Source of the DNA: Alteromonas profundi
GTDB taxonomy: Bacteria; Pseudomonadota; Gammaproteobacteria; Enterobacterales; Alteromonadaceae
Direction of reading: 5' to 3'
Length of the DNA stretch: 64,000 nucleotides
NCBI RefSeq assembly: GCF_010500865.1
Contig: NZ_JAAAWN010000009.1
Coordinates: 95,616-159,615 of the forward strand
In this document: piece by piece, positions 28,353 through 38,500 of the stretch
Layout of the letters: each line of letters begins with the position of its first letter
How positions within the stretch are numbered: position 1 is the stretch's first letter
Notes under the pieces: generated by a model
The model's database searches: none
Seen by the model: the letters and a program-made list of their open reading frames with translations, nothing else
Told to the model about the DNA's origin: nothing
Position numbers and translations under genes: made by a program

Positions 28353-30198
28353 ACTGTTCTTTCTCTTGTTGATTGGCTCTTGGGTTTCTTGGGTAATACT
28401 TTTCAGGAACATAGGCCCTGTGTTCGAAAAAGCGTGTATCTTTATACGGTAATTTCATAAAGCCGGAAATACCTAAGCCAGAAATAGTGGGTATTTCTGC
28501 CACTAACTGTTTTAAAAGCGAAGTAAATTCATGCTTCTTACTATGATCTAGAAGAGTATAGTAACTATGTATCTTAAGGTGGGTGGGTAGCGCTTCAAAA
28601 ATAATACAGCCAGTGTGATGTATCGCGTTTAGTGATTTTATGATACTGATCATCGCCTCAGGTAGTTTTAGCAATTCATCTGGATCATCGCCATCTTCAA
28701 AATAAGAATGGGTACGGCTTTGATCTTCTGGCACAGATATGCGAGAGAGCTCAAATGGAATAACGCAGTCGCTTTTCGGTTCAAAAGGCTGGGATTGTGA
28801 CAAACGTTCTATATGAAGGGTATTTTTAGCGTTAAACATACAGCACTTAAATACCCCCGCTTTATGAATAGCACGGGCAAGATTAATTACATTATTAACT
28901 GCAAGATCAAAGGCCGGCTTTAGATTGGGATCGTATAAATTCAGGCTGGAGTCGACATAAACTCCGTTAGGTTCCCAGCGAATTGCCATACCGCCTACCA
29001 CAGGATAATGGCCTAGACGACTAATAGCAGACACAAAGGCTTTTTCGGTGTCACCCATTCCCTCTAGAAAGTTTTTATAGTAGCGGTCGAACTGCGCATC
29101 ATCAATATAACGTAACGGCGAATCTTGTAAGTTGATTTGTTGGCGTAGATACGATTTTCTTGAACTGTATACTACCGTTTCTATATCTACGTCGTCGTCG
29201 ATAACCCAGGTGGGAATAGCTGCCTGGTATTCCCATGGTTTATCTGGGGCAAACACCATTTGCCGTAATACGTGTAAGTGTTTAAGAAAATAGTCGCCGC
29301 CCTGTCTGCGTTTATCTGCACAGTCGCTTAACATGTATTCTAAAATATCCGCCAGCATTTTAGGTAAACCTAAGGACGAAGGGCGTATCACCTTATGCCC
29401 ATAACGACAAGATTGGCCAGAAGCTAGCGCGTATAAGGTACTGGCCATACCCTGTTCATCGAAACGCGGAGACGATAACGCGCCATTTAGCTGCTCTTCA
29501 CCAATAAAATATACGTCACCGAGTCGAGCGTTAGTTTGCTGCAATTCGCCGGACATAAGATCCATTACGTTATTACCGACAAATTGACCGCTGGCGTCTA
29601 TTTGTGCAAAAACCGACGACCCCCAATCAATGAGCCCAATAGTTTCGCTATCTTCATCCCACACTAAATTAGACGGCTTAATATCACCATGAACAATGGG
29701 TTTTTCTACGCCTTGGAAAGTGAAGTCGCGTAGCGCTTGAAGTAATTCCCCAAGTTGAACGGCTATTTTGATAACAATACGCGGTGGCAATGGGCCATAT
29801 TTGAGGCTTACCTTTTCAAGATCCGCGCCCTCCGCTCGCTCCATCACTAAGATAGACTGTTTACCAATTTGCTGAAATTCGATAAATGCAGGCACATAAG
29901 GGTGCTTTACGTGAGAAAGCATAAAGCCCTCTTCTTCCAATCGATCTTGAACATGTTGTGGAAGGTTTATACGGGAAAACTTAAATACGTGGGCGTCGCC
30001 ATTTGGCGCTATACCTGAAAAAGCAAAACCAAAGGCGCCTTTTCCCAGTAAAATAGGGTCGCGATAGCCTAGGCTAACCAGCTGTTCGCTACACAAAGCC
30101 ACCCAATCTTTGAGCTTTTTGGCATCGGCGTGAGAGAGCAGATAGATAGACTGCTCTTCGGGAATATAAAAGTGTTTGATGCCAGTAGGATCAGACAT
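28345..30198 (-). CDS. Serine/threonine protein kinase-like protein
   Basis: The 617-residue protein has a clear kinase domain in its first ~300 residues: glycine loop GKGAFGFAFS (52-61), ATP lysine in HVFKF (73), catalytic loop HGDIKPSN (170-177; HGD instead of HRD), and metal site DWG (191-193; DWG instead of DFG). The catalytic Asp and Asn remain, so it is probably active, in the bacterial-kinase style. The C-terminal ~300 residues show no domain I recognise and no TM segment. It lies two bases after rlmJ and overlaps tesB, so it is embedded in a housekeeping operon. Substrates are unknown. Confidence 0.8.
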   Translation of the reverse strand: MSDPTGIKHFYIPEEQSIYLLSHADAKKLKDWVALCSEQLVSLGYRDPILLGKGAFGFAFSGIAPNGDAHVFKFSRINLPQHVQDRLEEEGFMLSHVKHPYVPAFIEFQQIGKQSILVMERAEGADLEKVSLKYGPLPPRIVIKIAVQLGELLQALRDFTFQGVEKPIVHGDIKPSNLVWDEDSETIGLIDWGSSVFAQIDASGQFVGNNVMDLMSGELQQTNARLGDVYFIGEEQLNGALSSPRFDEQGMASTLYALASGQSCRYGHKVIRPSSLGLPKMLADILEYMLSDCADKRRQGGDYFLKHLHVLRQMVFAPDKPWEYQAAIPTWVIDDDVDIETVVYSSRKSYLRQQINLQDSPLRYIDDAQFDRYYKNFLEGMGDTEKAFVSAISRLGHYPVVGGMAIRWEPNGVYVDSSLNLYDPNLKPAFDLAVNNVINLARAIHKAGVFKCCMFNAKNTLHIERLSQSQPFEPKSDCVIPFELSRISVPEDQSRTHSYFEDGDDPDELLKLPEAMISIIKSLNAIHHTGCIIFEALPTHLKIHSYYTLLDHSKKHEFTSLLKQLVAEIPTISGLGISGFMKLPYKDTRFFEHRAYVPEKYYPRNPRANQQEKEQYV

Positions 30199-30200
30199 GG

Positions 30201-31052
30201 CTATTGGTCGTCAACCACCCAATCAAGGGAAAAGTGCGCGTTATCGCCAAGGTAAGGAACAATCTCCGTTATTGCCTTCGATACGTTAACGTCCAGTTGC
30301 CAAGGCGGGTTTAATACAAACACACCAGAACCATACATACCGCTATCAGGGGTGTTTTCCACAACTTCGAGTTCGGCCTTAAAACACGGTATACCCAGTT
30401 CGGCCAGCTGTTCGCGCATGACTAGGCTTGCTTCGGCCTTTTTCTCAGCCCGTGCCGACAATAAAGGGTACCACAGTACTATATGTGCTTGTTTCCACCT
30501 TCCTAGTACGCGTTCAATAGCGTTCACAACGTCTGTGTATTCTTCAATACGTTCATAAGGGGGGTCGATGAGTATGGCCCCACGGTTGGGTTTCGGTGGC
30601 GTTAATGCTTTTAGCCCTTCAAACCCATCACGATGATGAAGATGACAAGCGCTAAATTTACGAGGGTTAATAGCCCGGCATAGCTTTTCATATTCCCCTG
30701 GGTGCAATTCCATTAAATGCGCACTATCCATATCCCGCTTTAACATCGCACTTAAAAGCGGCGAGCCCATGTACTTATTCTCTGCTAGAAATGACTGACA
30801 AAGGGCAATGTATTCACTGAGCAAATCATCAGTAGTGGCTACTGAGGCTATCTTCACCACGCCGGATTCAAACTCTTTATTTTTGCTCGCCAGTTCGTCG
30901 CCTAAATCATATTCGCCTGCCCCACTGTGCGTATCGAATAAGGTGAAAGGTTTGTTTTTCTTTTTTAAGTGATTAAGTACACCCATCCAGGATAGGTGTT
31001 TAATGACATCGGCATGATTGCCAGCGTGAAAAGCATGTTGATAACTAAGCAC
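30201..31052 (-). CDS. rlmJ: 23S rRNA (adenine2030-N6)-methyltransferase RlmJ
   Basis: The 283-residue protein begins MLSYQHAFHAGNHADVIKH, the RlmJ N-terminal signature. It carries the SAM-binding FDTHSGAGEYDL and the adenine-methylation motif IDPPYERIEEY (DPPY). It makes m6A2030 in 23S rRNA. The start codon is GTG at 31052. A short hairpin AAGCGGA/TCCGCTT (31069-31085) sits just upstream in the leader. It is the first gene of an operon that continues with the kinase, tesB and carbonic anhydrase. Confidence 0.95.
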   Translation of the reverse strand: MLSYQHAFHAGNHADVIKHLSWMGVLNHLKKKNKPFTLFDTHSGAGEYDLGDELASKNKEFESGVVKIASVATTDDLLSEYIALCQSFLAENKYMGSPLLSAMLKRDMDSAHLMELHPGEYEKLCRAINPRKFSACHLHHRDGFEGLKALTPPKPNRGAILIDPPYERIEEYTDVVNAIERVLGRWKQAHIVLWYPLLSARAEKKAEASLVMREQLAELGIPCFKAELEVVENTPDSGMYGSGVFVLNPPWQLDVNVSKAITEIVPYLGDNAHFSLDWVVDDQ

Positions 31053-31114
31053 AATTTACCATTTTCTAAAGCGGATAGTCCGCTTATTAATTAGTGTTAA
31101 CAATGTGCCATATT

Positions 31115-31156
31115 AACCCCTGACGCGTAGGCGTGACAAGTTCAGCATCAGGGGTT
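31115..31156 (-). terminator. Possible terminator or long hairpin after bkd E2
   Basis: AACCCCTGA (31115-31123) and TCAGGGGTT (31148-31156) form a perfect 9-bp stem around 24 bases. It begins six bases after the E2 stop. There is no clear T run on the minus strand, so termination strength is doubtful. Confidence 0.45.
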
Positions 31157-31161
31157 GCTTA

Positions 31162-32820
31162 CTATTTCAAGTACATCAGCATTTTTTCCGGCTGCTGAAG
31201 ATATGACATCCACAAATTATTGAATTTCACCATGGTAGCGCCGTCAATAATTCTATGGTCACCAGACCAATTAATCATCATAATATTTTTCGCTATTACC
31301 TCTCCCTTTTCGTCAAAACGCGGAAGGCGTTGGCTTTTACCAAGGGCAACAATGGCGGCTTCTGGCTTATTGATAACTGGCGCGGCATTGATACCCCCAA
31401 TGGCACCTATATTAGAGATGCTAATGGTACCGCCTTTCAGGTGTTCATTGCCTACCCGGCCGTTTCGCGCTTGTTCAATAATCGTTTGCATTTGCTGCGC
31501 AATATCAAATAGTGAACAGTGTTGAACCTGTTTAATATTCGGTACTAACAAACCGATTTTTGAGTCTACTGCGAAACCAATATTATGATCGTGAAAATAG
31601 GTAATTTCATCTGCATCGTCGTTTAATTGGCTATTTATAATAGGAAACTCATTGAGTGCAAGTGACATGGCCTTAATGAAAAACGGCATAAAGCTAAGCT
31701 TTACATCCTGTGCTTCAAACGCTGGCTTTAGGGTTTTCCTTAGCGCTATTAGGTTATCCATTTCAAGCTCATCACTTACACTAAAGTGGGGAATAGTGAA
31801 AACAGAGACCGACATTTGTTTTGCCATTGCCGCTTGAATGCCGCGCACTTTTTCCGTTCTTGTCTTGCCGCTTTCTCCCGCAAAAGACGGGGACCAAAGG
31901 GCTTGCGATTGCGCGATCTCTACGTTTGTCGCCTGCTTGTTACGCACATCATTCGTTGATTGATGAGCGGTTTTTTGTGTCAACTCGGCTAAGTCTTTTT
32001 TAAGAATACGCCCTTTTTTCCCCGACCCTTTCACGCTTGCTAGTTCTATGGAGTGCTCTTGGGCGATACGCCGCACCGCAGGGCTTGCAAGTACTTTTCC
32101 GGGTATACTAACGGGGGCTTCAAAGCTTCCCTCTTGCCATTTTCCGGTATCGATTCTCGCATTACTTTTGTCGCTATTAGCGTCGCCCTTTTTAACCGGG
32201 TTTTGCTTTGTGGTTGTACTATCGTTGTTGTGGCTTTGTTCTGCACCTTCACCTGCCCTTTCAAGCGCAAATAATGGGCTATGCACTTTTGCAATATCCC
32301 CTTGCTTATAATACAAGGTGTGCACAATACCAGAGTGTTTGGCAGGTATTTCCACCACGGCTTTATCGGTCATGACTTCAACCACACTCTGATCTTCTAC
32401 TATTTCTTCGCCCTGCTGAACATTCCATTTTACTATTTCGCATTCCACAATCCCCTCTCCGATATCTGGTAGGATAAAGTCTTCAACGTGGGTGTTGGTA
32501 GATGCGTTGGGAAGTGAAAGTGACGCTTCTTCTTTTTGCGTAGGAACAGGTTTGTCCGTACTCTCACTAAAATTCGTTTCGCCTGCTACTTGCATTTCAA
32601 ACAATGGGGCATGCACTTTGGCAATATCCCCTTCATTGTAGAACAACTTTGTCACAGTACCGGCATGCATGGCAGGGATCTGTACGGTCGCTTTATCGGT
32701 CATGACTTCGGCAACGGGTTGATCTTCCTCAATGGTGTCACCTTCTTTCACCAACCATTCCAATAGTTCACACTCAACGATACCTTCACCAATATCGGGT
32801 AAAATAAACTCAATCGACAT
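31162..32820 (-). CDS. bkdB: Branched-chain 2-oxoacid dehydrogenase E2 (dihydrolipoyl acyltransferase), two lipoyl domains
   Basis: The 552-residue protein has two tandem lipoyl domains (about 3-77 and 113-187), each with the lipoylated lysine in EVMTDKA. A peripheral-subunit-binding domain (SPAVRRIAQEHSIELASVKG, about 250-285) follows, then the catalytic domain ending in GDHRIIDGATM with the active-site histidine. The lipoyl domains are close copies of each other, suggesting a recent duplication. The protein transfers branched acyl groups from E1 to CoA in Val/Leu/Ile catabolism. It is the last gene of an E1alpha-E1beta-E2 operon and starts 14 bp after E1beta. No E3 (lpd) gene is next to it. 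Confidence 0.92.
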   Translation of the reverse strand: MSIEFILPDIGEGIVECELLEWLVKEGDTIEEDQPVAEVMTDKATVQIPAMHAGTVTKLFYNEGDIAKVHAPLFEMQVAGETNFSESTDKPVPTQKEEASLSLPNASTNTHVEDFILPDIGEGIVECEIVKWNVQQGEEIVEDQSVVEVMTDKAVVEIPAKHSGIVHTLYYKQGDIAKVHSPLFALERAGEGAEQSHNNDSTTTKQNPVKKGDANSDKSNARIDTGKWQEGSFEAPVSIPGKVLASPAVRRIAQEHSIELASVKGSGKKGRILKKDLAELTQKTAHQSTNDVRNKQATNVEIAQSQALWSPSFAGESGKTRTEKVRGIQAAMAKQMSVSVFTIPHFSVSDELEMDNLIALRKTLKPAFEAQDVKLSFMPFFIKAMSLALNEFPIINSQLNDDADEITYFHDHNIGFAVDSKIGLLVPNIKQVQHCSLFDIAQQMQTIIEQARNGRVGNEHLKGGTISISNIGAIGGINAAPVINKPEAAIVALGKSQRLPRFDEKGEVIAKNIMMINWSGDHRIIDGATMVKFNNLWMSYLQQPEKMLMYLK

Positions 32821-32834
32821 TTTTATATTCCCCT

Positions 32835-33812
32835 TTAATAATGCAGCGTACGTTTAATCGCTTCGTACGTTTTGGTTTCGTCTGGCATATATTCCTTTTC
32901 ATGGGCAAGTGGGTAAGGTGTATCTAAACCACACACCCGTGCAATAGGCGCCTCTAAATATAAAAAGCACTTATCTTGTATAGTAGCCGCAATCTCGCTA
33001 GCGAAGCCGCCTGTTTGTGGTGCTTCATGGTTTATCAATAAACGCCCGGTTTTCATAACAGAAGCGGCAACGGTGTGTGCATCCCAAGGCAAAATGCTAC
33101 GTAAGTCGATAATTTCACACGAAACGCCGTCATTAAGGGCCATTTCAGCAGCCTTTTGGAGTACCTCTATTTGGGCGCCCCACCCGAGTAATGTGATGTC
33201 ACTTCCCTGCTGTACTAGGTCTGCTTTGCCAAGCGGAAGTTCGTAATCTTCTTCTGGAACATCAGCGACAGAAGCCCGGTAGAGACGTTTTGGCTCCATA
33301 AATAGAACCGGGTCTTTATCACGAATGGAAGCAAGTAAAAGTCCTTTGGCTTGATACGGATCGCGAGGAACAACAATTTTAAGACCCGGGCAATGGGCAA
33401 AAAAGGCTTCAGGGGATTGGCTATGGTATAAACCGCCGGCAATACCGCCGCCGTATGGTGTACGAATAGTTAGACTACCCACATCGAACTGGCCACCAGA
33501 ACGATAGCGCCATTTTGCGGTTTCGTTAACAATTTGGTCGAAGGCGGGGAAAATATAATCGCCAAACTGAATCTCAGCCACGGGTACGGAGCCCTGGGCT
33601 GCTAGTCCATTGGCAAACCCAATAATACCCTGTTCGGTTAATGGCGTATTAAAACAGCGTCCTTTTCCAAACTTTTCTTGTAAATGACTGGTCGCACGAA
33701 AGACGCCACCAAAATGGCCAACGTCTTCACCAAATGTCATTACTTTTTCGTTCTCTGTCATTGCAGTGATCAGCGCATTATTTATTGCCTGAAGTAAGTT
33801 CATCTTAGCCAT
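32835..33812 (-). CDS. bkdA2: Branched-chain 2-oxoacid dehydrogenase E1 beta subunit
   Basis: The 325-residue protein is the transketolase-like beta chain: [15 protein letters not shown] at the start, [16 protein letters not shown], and the C-terminal [18 protein letters not shown]. It pairs with E1 alpha to bind thiamine diphosphate and decarboxylate branched 2-oxoacids. Its ATG overlaps the E1 alpha stop by one base, a coupled arrangement typical of these subunits. The pyruvate dehydrogenase E1 beta family is similar; the tandem-lipoyl E2 and overall divergence favour the branched-chain complex. Confidence 0.9.
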   Translation of the reverse strand: MAKMNLLQAINNALITAMTENEKVMTFGEDVGHFGGVFRATSHLQEKFGKGRCFNTPLTEQGIIGFANGLAAQGSVPVAEIQFGDYIFPAFDQIVNETAKWRYRSGGQFDVGSLTIRTPYGGGIAGGLYHSQSPEAFFAHCPGLKIVVPRDPYQAKGLLLASIRDKDPVLFMEPKRLYRASVADVPEEDYELPLGKADLVQQGSDITLLGWGAQIEVLQKAAEMALNDGVSCEIIDLRSILPWDAHTVAASVMKTGRLLINHEAPQTGGFASEIAATIQDKCFLYLEAPIARVCGLDTPYPLAHEKEYMPDETKTYEAIKRTLHY

Positions 33813-34999
33813 TACTTTACTCTCCCTGACGTCTTAGGGTACTTTTCGGGGTATTTTTTTATATGTTGTTTAAGGCCATCAAGTTGCTCTTTTAAGTGCC
33901 AAGGAAGCTCGTGATACACGTCGGTGACAATTTCATCCACATCGCAGATATCTGTTTTTTCGCACTTTTTCATAGATGCAAGTACATCAAGACGAGCTTG
34001 TTCTACTTTTTGTTTGTTCTTCGCTTCGTCAAACCACCCTTTACTATCGAGCCATTTTGCTAATCGAACGATTGGGTCTTTCGCACGCCACTTATCTTCT
34101 TCATCTTTAGAACGATACCCGGTTGGATCATCAGAGGTAGAATGGGCGGCTAAACGGTATGTCATGGCCTCAATTAATACAGGGCATTTTTGTGTAATGG
34201 CTATTTTCCTTGCTTCTTGCGTTGCACCATACACGGCTAATGGATCGTTACCATCTACGCGTATAGTTTTAACACCATAGCCTAATCCACGAGAGGCAAT
34301 ACCGTCCCCGGCGAACTGCTCTTCCGAAGGCGTTGAAATGGCGTAGCCGTTATTGCGGCAAAAGAAAATAACCGGGCAGTTGAGTACCGCAGCCATATTT
34401 AAACCTGCATGAAAGTCGCCTTCAGAAGCTGCGCCTTCGCCAAAATAACAAATAGTAATGGCATCTTTACCGGCCATCTTTTGGCCATATGCGTAGCCTG
34501 ATGCTTGGGGAATTTGGGTACCAAGAGGAGACGAAATGGTCATAAAGTTAAGCGCTTTATCGCCATAATGAATGGGCATTTGCCTGCCCTTGTTAGGGTC
34601 AGCTTTATTGCTAAACATCTGGTTCATGAATTGATCGGTGGTGTATCCCCGATACGCGAGTGCACCTTGTTCGCGGTATTGCGACATAATTAAATCGTCA
34701 TCACCCAACGCCGCGGCACTTGCCACTGCTGCAGCCTCTTCGCCCGTACTGGCTAAATAAAAGCTAATTCTACCTTGACGCTGCGCTGCAATCATTCGGT
34801 CATCTAATACCCGAATATATTCCATAGTGTCGTAAATTTTTAATGCTACTTCCTTTGATATTTCTGGGATAGTCGCCTCATCTACCAAGGCTCCATTTTC
34901 ATCAAGAATTTGCAGCATGGGAATATCAATAATCCCATTTTCGATAATATTGACTCTATTTATTGTTTTAACTTGAGCCAGATGATTTCTGTCTTTCAC
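33812..34999 (-). CDS. bkdA1: Branched-chain 2-oxoacid dehydrogenase E1 alpha subunit
   Basis: The 395-residue protein has the thiamine-diphosphate motif running from [15 protein letters not shown] to FFCRNN (the GDGx..NN motif with GEG). It also has the phosphorylation-loop-like region [15 protein letters not shown], which is conserved in E1 alpha chains. The start is GTG at 34999, six bases after GGGGAG; an internal ATG 27 codons later has poorer support. It is the first gene of the bkd operon and faces a 533-bp gap toward the subtilase gene, where its promoter must lie. Confidence 0.9.
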   Translation of the reverse strand: MKDRNHLAQVKTINRVNIIENGIIDIPMLQILDENGALVDEATIPEISKEVALKIYDTMEYIRVLDDRMIAAQRQGRISFYLASTGEEAAAVASAAALGDDDLIMSQYREQGALAYRGYTTDQFMNQMFSNKADPNKGRQMPIHYGDKALNFMTISSPLGTQIPQASGYAYGQKMAGKDAITICYFGEGAASEGDFHAGLNMAAVLNCPVIFFCRNNGYAISTPSEEQFAGDGIASRGLGYGVKTIRVDGNDPLAVYGATQEARKIAITQKCPVLIEAMTYRLAAHSTSDDPTGYRSKDEEDKWRAKDPIVRLAKWLDSKGWFDEAKNKQKVEQARLDVLASMKKCEKTDICDVDEIVTDVYHELPWHLKEQLDGLKQHIKKYPEKYPKTSGRVK

Positions 35000-35324
35000 G
35001 TTTTTCTCCCCGAAACATTGTGACGGTTTCTTTCAAAACTATGTAATAACTATGCTAGTAGAAATGTAGGGGCGTGACCTTGCTATTTAGTGTCGAGAAC
35101 TCTGGGCTTTCGTGATAAATATTCTAACTTCTGTTTCTTACCGAGATAGGCGTCCTAAAACCGAACGTTTATGTTAATGACATGCTAAATTTAAGCGTAT
35201 AAAAGGTTTGTCTTTTCATTCTTATGTAACCGCTATACTACGCTTAATTTAAACCTAATCATGTAATTAAATTACCAAAAATAGGGTTAATTTTGAACAC
35301 GAATTGTTGAATAGAAATAAACGC

Positions 35325-35338
35325 ACTATTTAAATAGT
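35325..35338. promoter_or_regulatory. 14-bp perfect palindrome upstream of subtilase
   Basis: ACTATTTAAATAGT reads the same on both strands, about 195 bp before the subtilase start. It could be an operator. In AT-rich DNA some palindromes arise by chance. Confidence 0.35.
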
Positions 35339-35349
35339 AAAGTGTGTCT

Positions 35350-35376
35350 AAATGTAACAAATTGTGTATTACATTT
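35350..35376. promoter_or_regulatory. Interrupted inverted repeat, possible operator
   Basis: AAATGTAA (35350-35357) and TTACATTT (35369-35376) face each other across 11 bases, about 155 bp before the subtilase ATG. The arm layout (TGTAA...TTACA) resembles a dimeric repressor site, but no specific regulator is implied. Confidence 0.35.
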
Positions 35377-35532
35377 AATTCATTATAAGACATTACAAAG
35401 CCTAAAAAATTGTGCTAGAAATAGAAACAGCCCCGAAAAATCACTCTTCCTTATTACTATGGCAAAAAGAGTAAAAGGAAATTTAAATAATTATTCACGG
35501 GGTTCCAGGGAACTTTAACAAGAGAACAAAAT

Positions 35533-38500
35533 ATGAAAAAAACGCTATTAAGTACGGTAATTGCGGCATCATTAGCGGGCTCTGCTTTTGGTGCATATGC
35601 AGTTAATACGCAACTCAGCGGGCATTCTGTAGAGCAGCACAATGCGATAGAAGCAGCCTTTGATAAGAAGAATATCTTAGCGAATGCAATTGAAGTTTCT
35701 AACGATCAGGTGCGTGTCATCATACAATTGCAAGACGCCCCTATGGCGCAGTTTAGTGGTGTTAACCCAAGTATGAGCAGCATGGCTGCGCAAAAATCTA
35801 AAAAAGTTAATTTCCAGTCTAGTGCGGCGAAGGAATATGGCGCGTTTTTGAAAGCGCAACAGCAATCATTAATTTCAACTATACAATCGTTTGACCCTTC
35901 GTTCGCAGCGGATATGTCTTATACGGCATCATTTAACGGTATCGCCGGTTTAATCTCAAAAACGGCATTAGATAAGCTGTCCTCACTTTCAAACGTAAAA
36001 GCGGTTTACCCTGATACTATTCACCACGCACAAATGGATGCAAGCCTTGATCTAATTGGTGCTATTGAGACATGGGAACAATTAGGCGGAAAGGAAAACG
36101 CTGGCGCAGGTGTTAGAGTAGCGGTTGTAGATAGCGGTATTCGCCCAGAAAACCTATTGTTTAGTGGCGAAAATTTTGAAGCGCCTGACCCAGATACCCT
36201 GCCTACCGACGATTACTGTTCTGAAGTTGCTGATTTTTGTAATAACAAACTAATTGTTGCCAGAAGCGCCGAAATCGTGGCTGGCTTTGACGTAGTTGAA
36301 GGCGAATATGATAGCCCTCTTGGCTTTAATGGTCACGGTACTCACGTGGCGGGAACTGCTGTAGGTAACTATGGCGTGACAGCAGAGCGAGATGGCGCGA
36401 CGGCTGAAATTTCAGGTGTAGCACCCGCGGCACAACTAATGGTTTATAAAGGCCTATTTGCAACACCGGCCGATCCGACCTCATCAAGTGGCGCCTCCTC
36501 TATGCTATTGTCTATGTTAGAAGCTTCATTGCTTGATGGCGCGGACATTGTTAATAACTCCTGGGGCGGCGGCCCAGGCGGCAGTCCCGAAGGCTCGGTG
36601 TATGAAGACGTATTTGCAGCAATGAAAGATGCGGGTGTTGTTACCGTTTTTGCTGCGGGCAATGACGGCCCAGTAGAAACCAGCATCGGGTGCCCGGGTT
36701 GCTCTGATGACGTACTTACGGTTGCTGCCACTACCACAGACCGTTTATTTGCCAACGAAGTTACCATTGAAGGTGACACCACTATTGGCAGTATTCCCGC
36801 CCTATTTTCTGTGGGCAACACTGCTGTAGTTATAGAATCAGCCATTACCGCACCGGTTATTTATGCCGGCGAAATTGATGCAGATAACTTCGAAGGTTGT
36901 TCAGCCTATGCAGATAACACAGTTTTCAACGGGGCTATTGCGTTAATTAGTCGTGGTACATGTGGATTTGTAGATAAGGTACAAAACGCACAAGATGCTG
37001 GTGCCACTGCAGTATTGGTTTTCAATTCAGAAGGTCGTGGTGAAGCGCCTATTTTAATGGGCGGCTTAAGCCCTGATCAAACAATTCCTTCGTTAATGCT
37101 ACCGGCTACCCCTGGTATTGCACTTGCCAACCTTGCGGCAGAATCTGATGAACCGGTAAATGTAACCATTGGTTCAGAAATCGTTCGCACTACGTCGCCA
37201 GATTTAGCTGATATTATGGCCGATTTCAGTTCTCGTGGGCCGAATGGCGACCCTACGTTCTTAAAGCCTAATATTGCTGCCCCTGGTAATAATATCTTTT
37301 CTGGTGAATCTCCAGATGCGCCAGGGAATATAGATGAGAACTTCTCGTTCAAAAGTGGTACCTCTATGGCGTCGCCTCACGTAGCTGGCGCGGCTGCATT
37401 AATTAAACAAATGCACCCTGACTGGACAGCCGATCAAATTAAAAGTGCGTTGGTTACCTCTTCTATTCGCGATGTGTTAAAAGAAGATGCGCTAACCCCT
37501 GCAGATAATTTTGATATGGGAGCGGGTCGCTTAGATTTACCTCGTGCGAGCACAGTTGAGCTTACCTACAGTGACTTGTCTATGGTTGAAGCTGACTGTT
37601 TCCTTACCTGTGACATGTCAATTACTGTAACGAACACCAGTGATGCAGATGTGTCTGTTGATGCTACTGCAATGTTTAACGACCCGGCTATTTCTGCGTC
37701 GGTAACGCCTGACATGGCTACGCTAGCCGCCGGTGCTTCTGCGGAAATTACAGTTTCAGTAGATGTTACTACCGCTTCGACGGGAGAATGGTCGTTTGGA
37801 GGAATTAACTGGACAGACGGTGATGATACAACTACCGATTATTTCATCCCCATTGCAATATATCCAATCAGTAGTGATGACCCTACGTTATTTAATACTG
37901 CGGTAAGCGCTAGCGTGGCAAGTGAAGGTGAAACAGTGGTTACTGAGGCGTATGCAAGTAACCAAGACCTCACTGGCATGATCAGTATTACTGGCGAAAT
38001 TGATAATAAGTACGAAATTAACCCTGCGTCAATCTCAGCGACTAAAAACGGTAATCAACAGCCGGTTAGTTACGATGCCGAAAGTAATAGTTTATATTGG
38101 GAAGGCGCACTTAATACAGCAACAATGTCACTAACCGAAGACGCGACAATATCGACAACGCTTACCGGTGGGTACTTGCCCATGGCGCTGCTAGGCGTAA
38201 CGCCATTAACGTGTAGTGCCACTTGTGACGATACTTCTATTACCCTTACTGGCTTGCCGGCAATGGAATACCTTGGAACGACATATACGTCGATGCAAAT
38301 TTCCTCCAACGGCTTTATTTCCATGGGTACTTCATCAGGAAGCGTATCTACACCATTCGCTGAGTTGCTACCTAACCGTAGTGAGCCCAATAATATTCTT
38401 GCGCCATACTGGACAGATTTCGATTTGGCCGGCACCGATGCCGGTGATGCAGGTGCTGGTAATATGTACGCTGCTCTATTAGGTGGTGGTACGTTACTTG

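Larger units (their letters stand above)
35000..35532. other. 533-bp AT-rich divergent intergenic region
   Basis: No coding region is supported. It must hold the promoters of both the bkd operon (minus) and the subtilase gene (plus). Two inverted repeats are visible and listed separately (35325-35338 and 35350-35376). Confidence 0.6.

Noticed and set aside
31069..31085. Seven-bp hairpin before rlmJ
   Set aside because: Too small for a riboswitch and without a T run; kept only as a note in the rlmJ entry.
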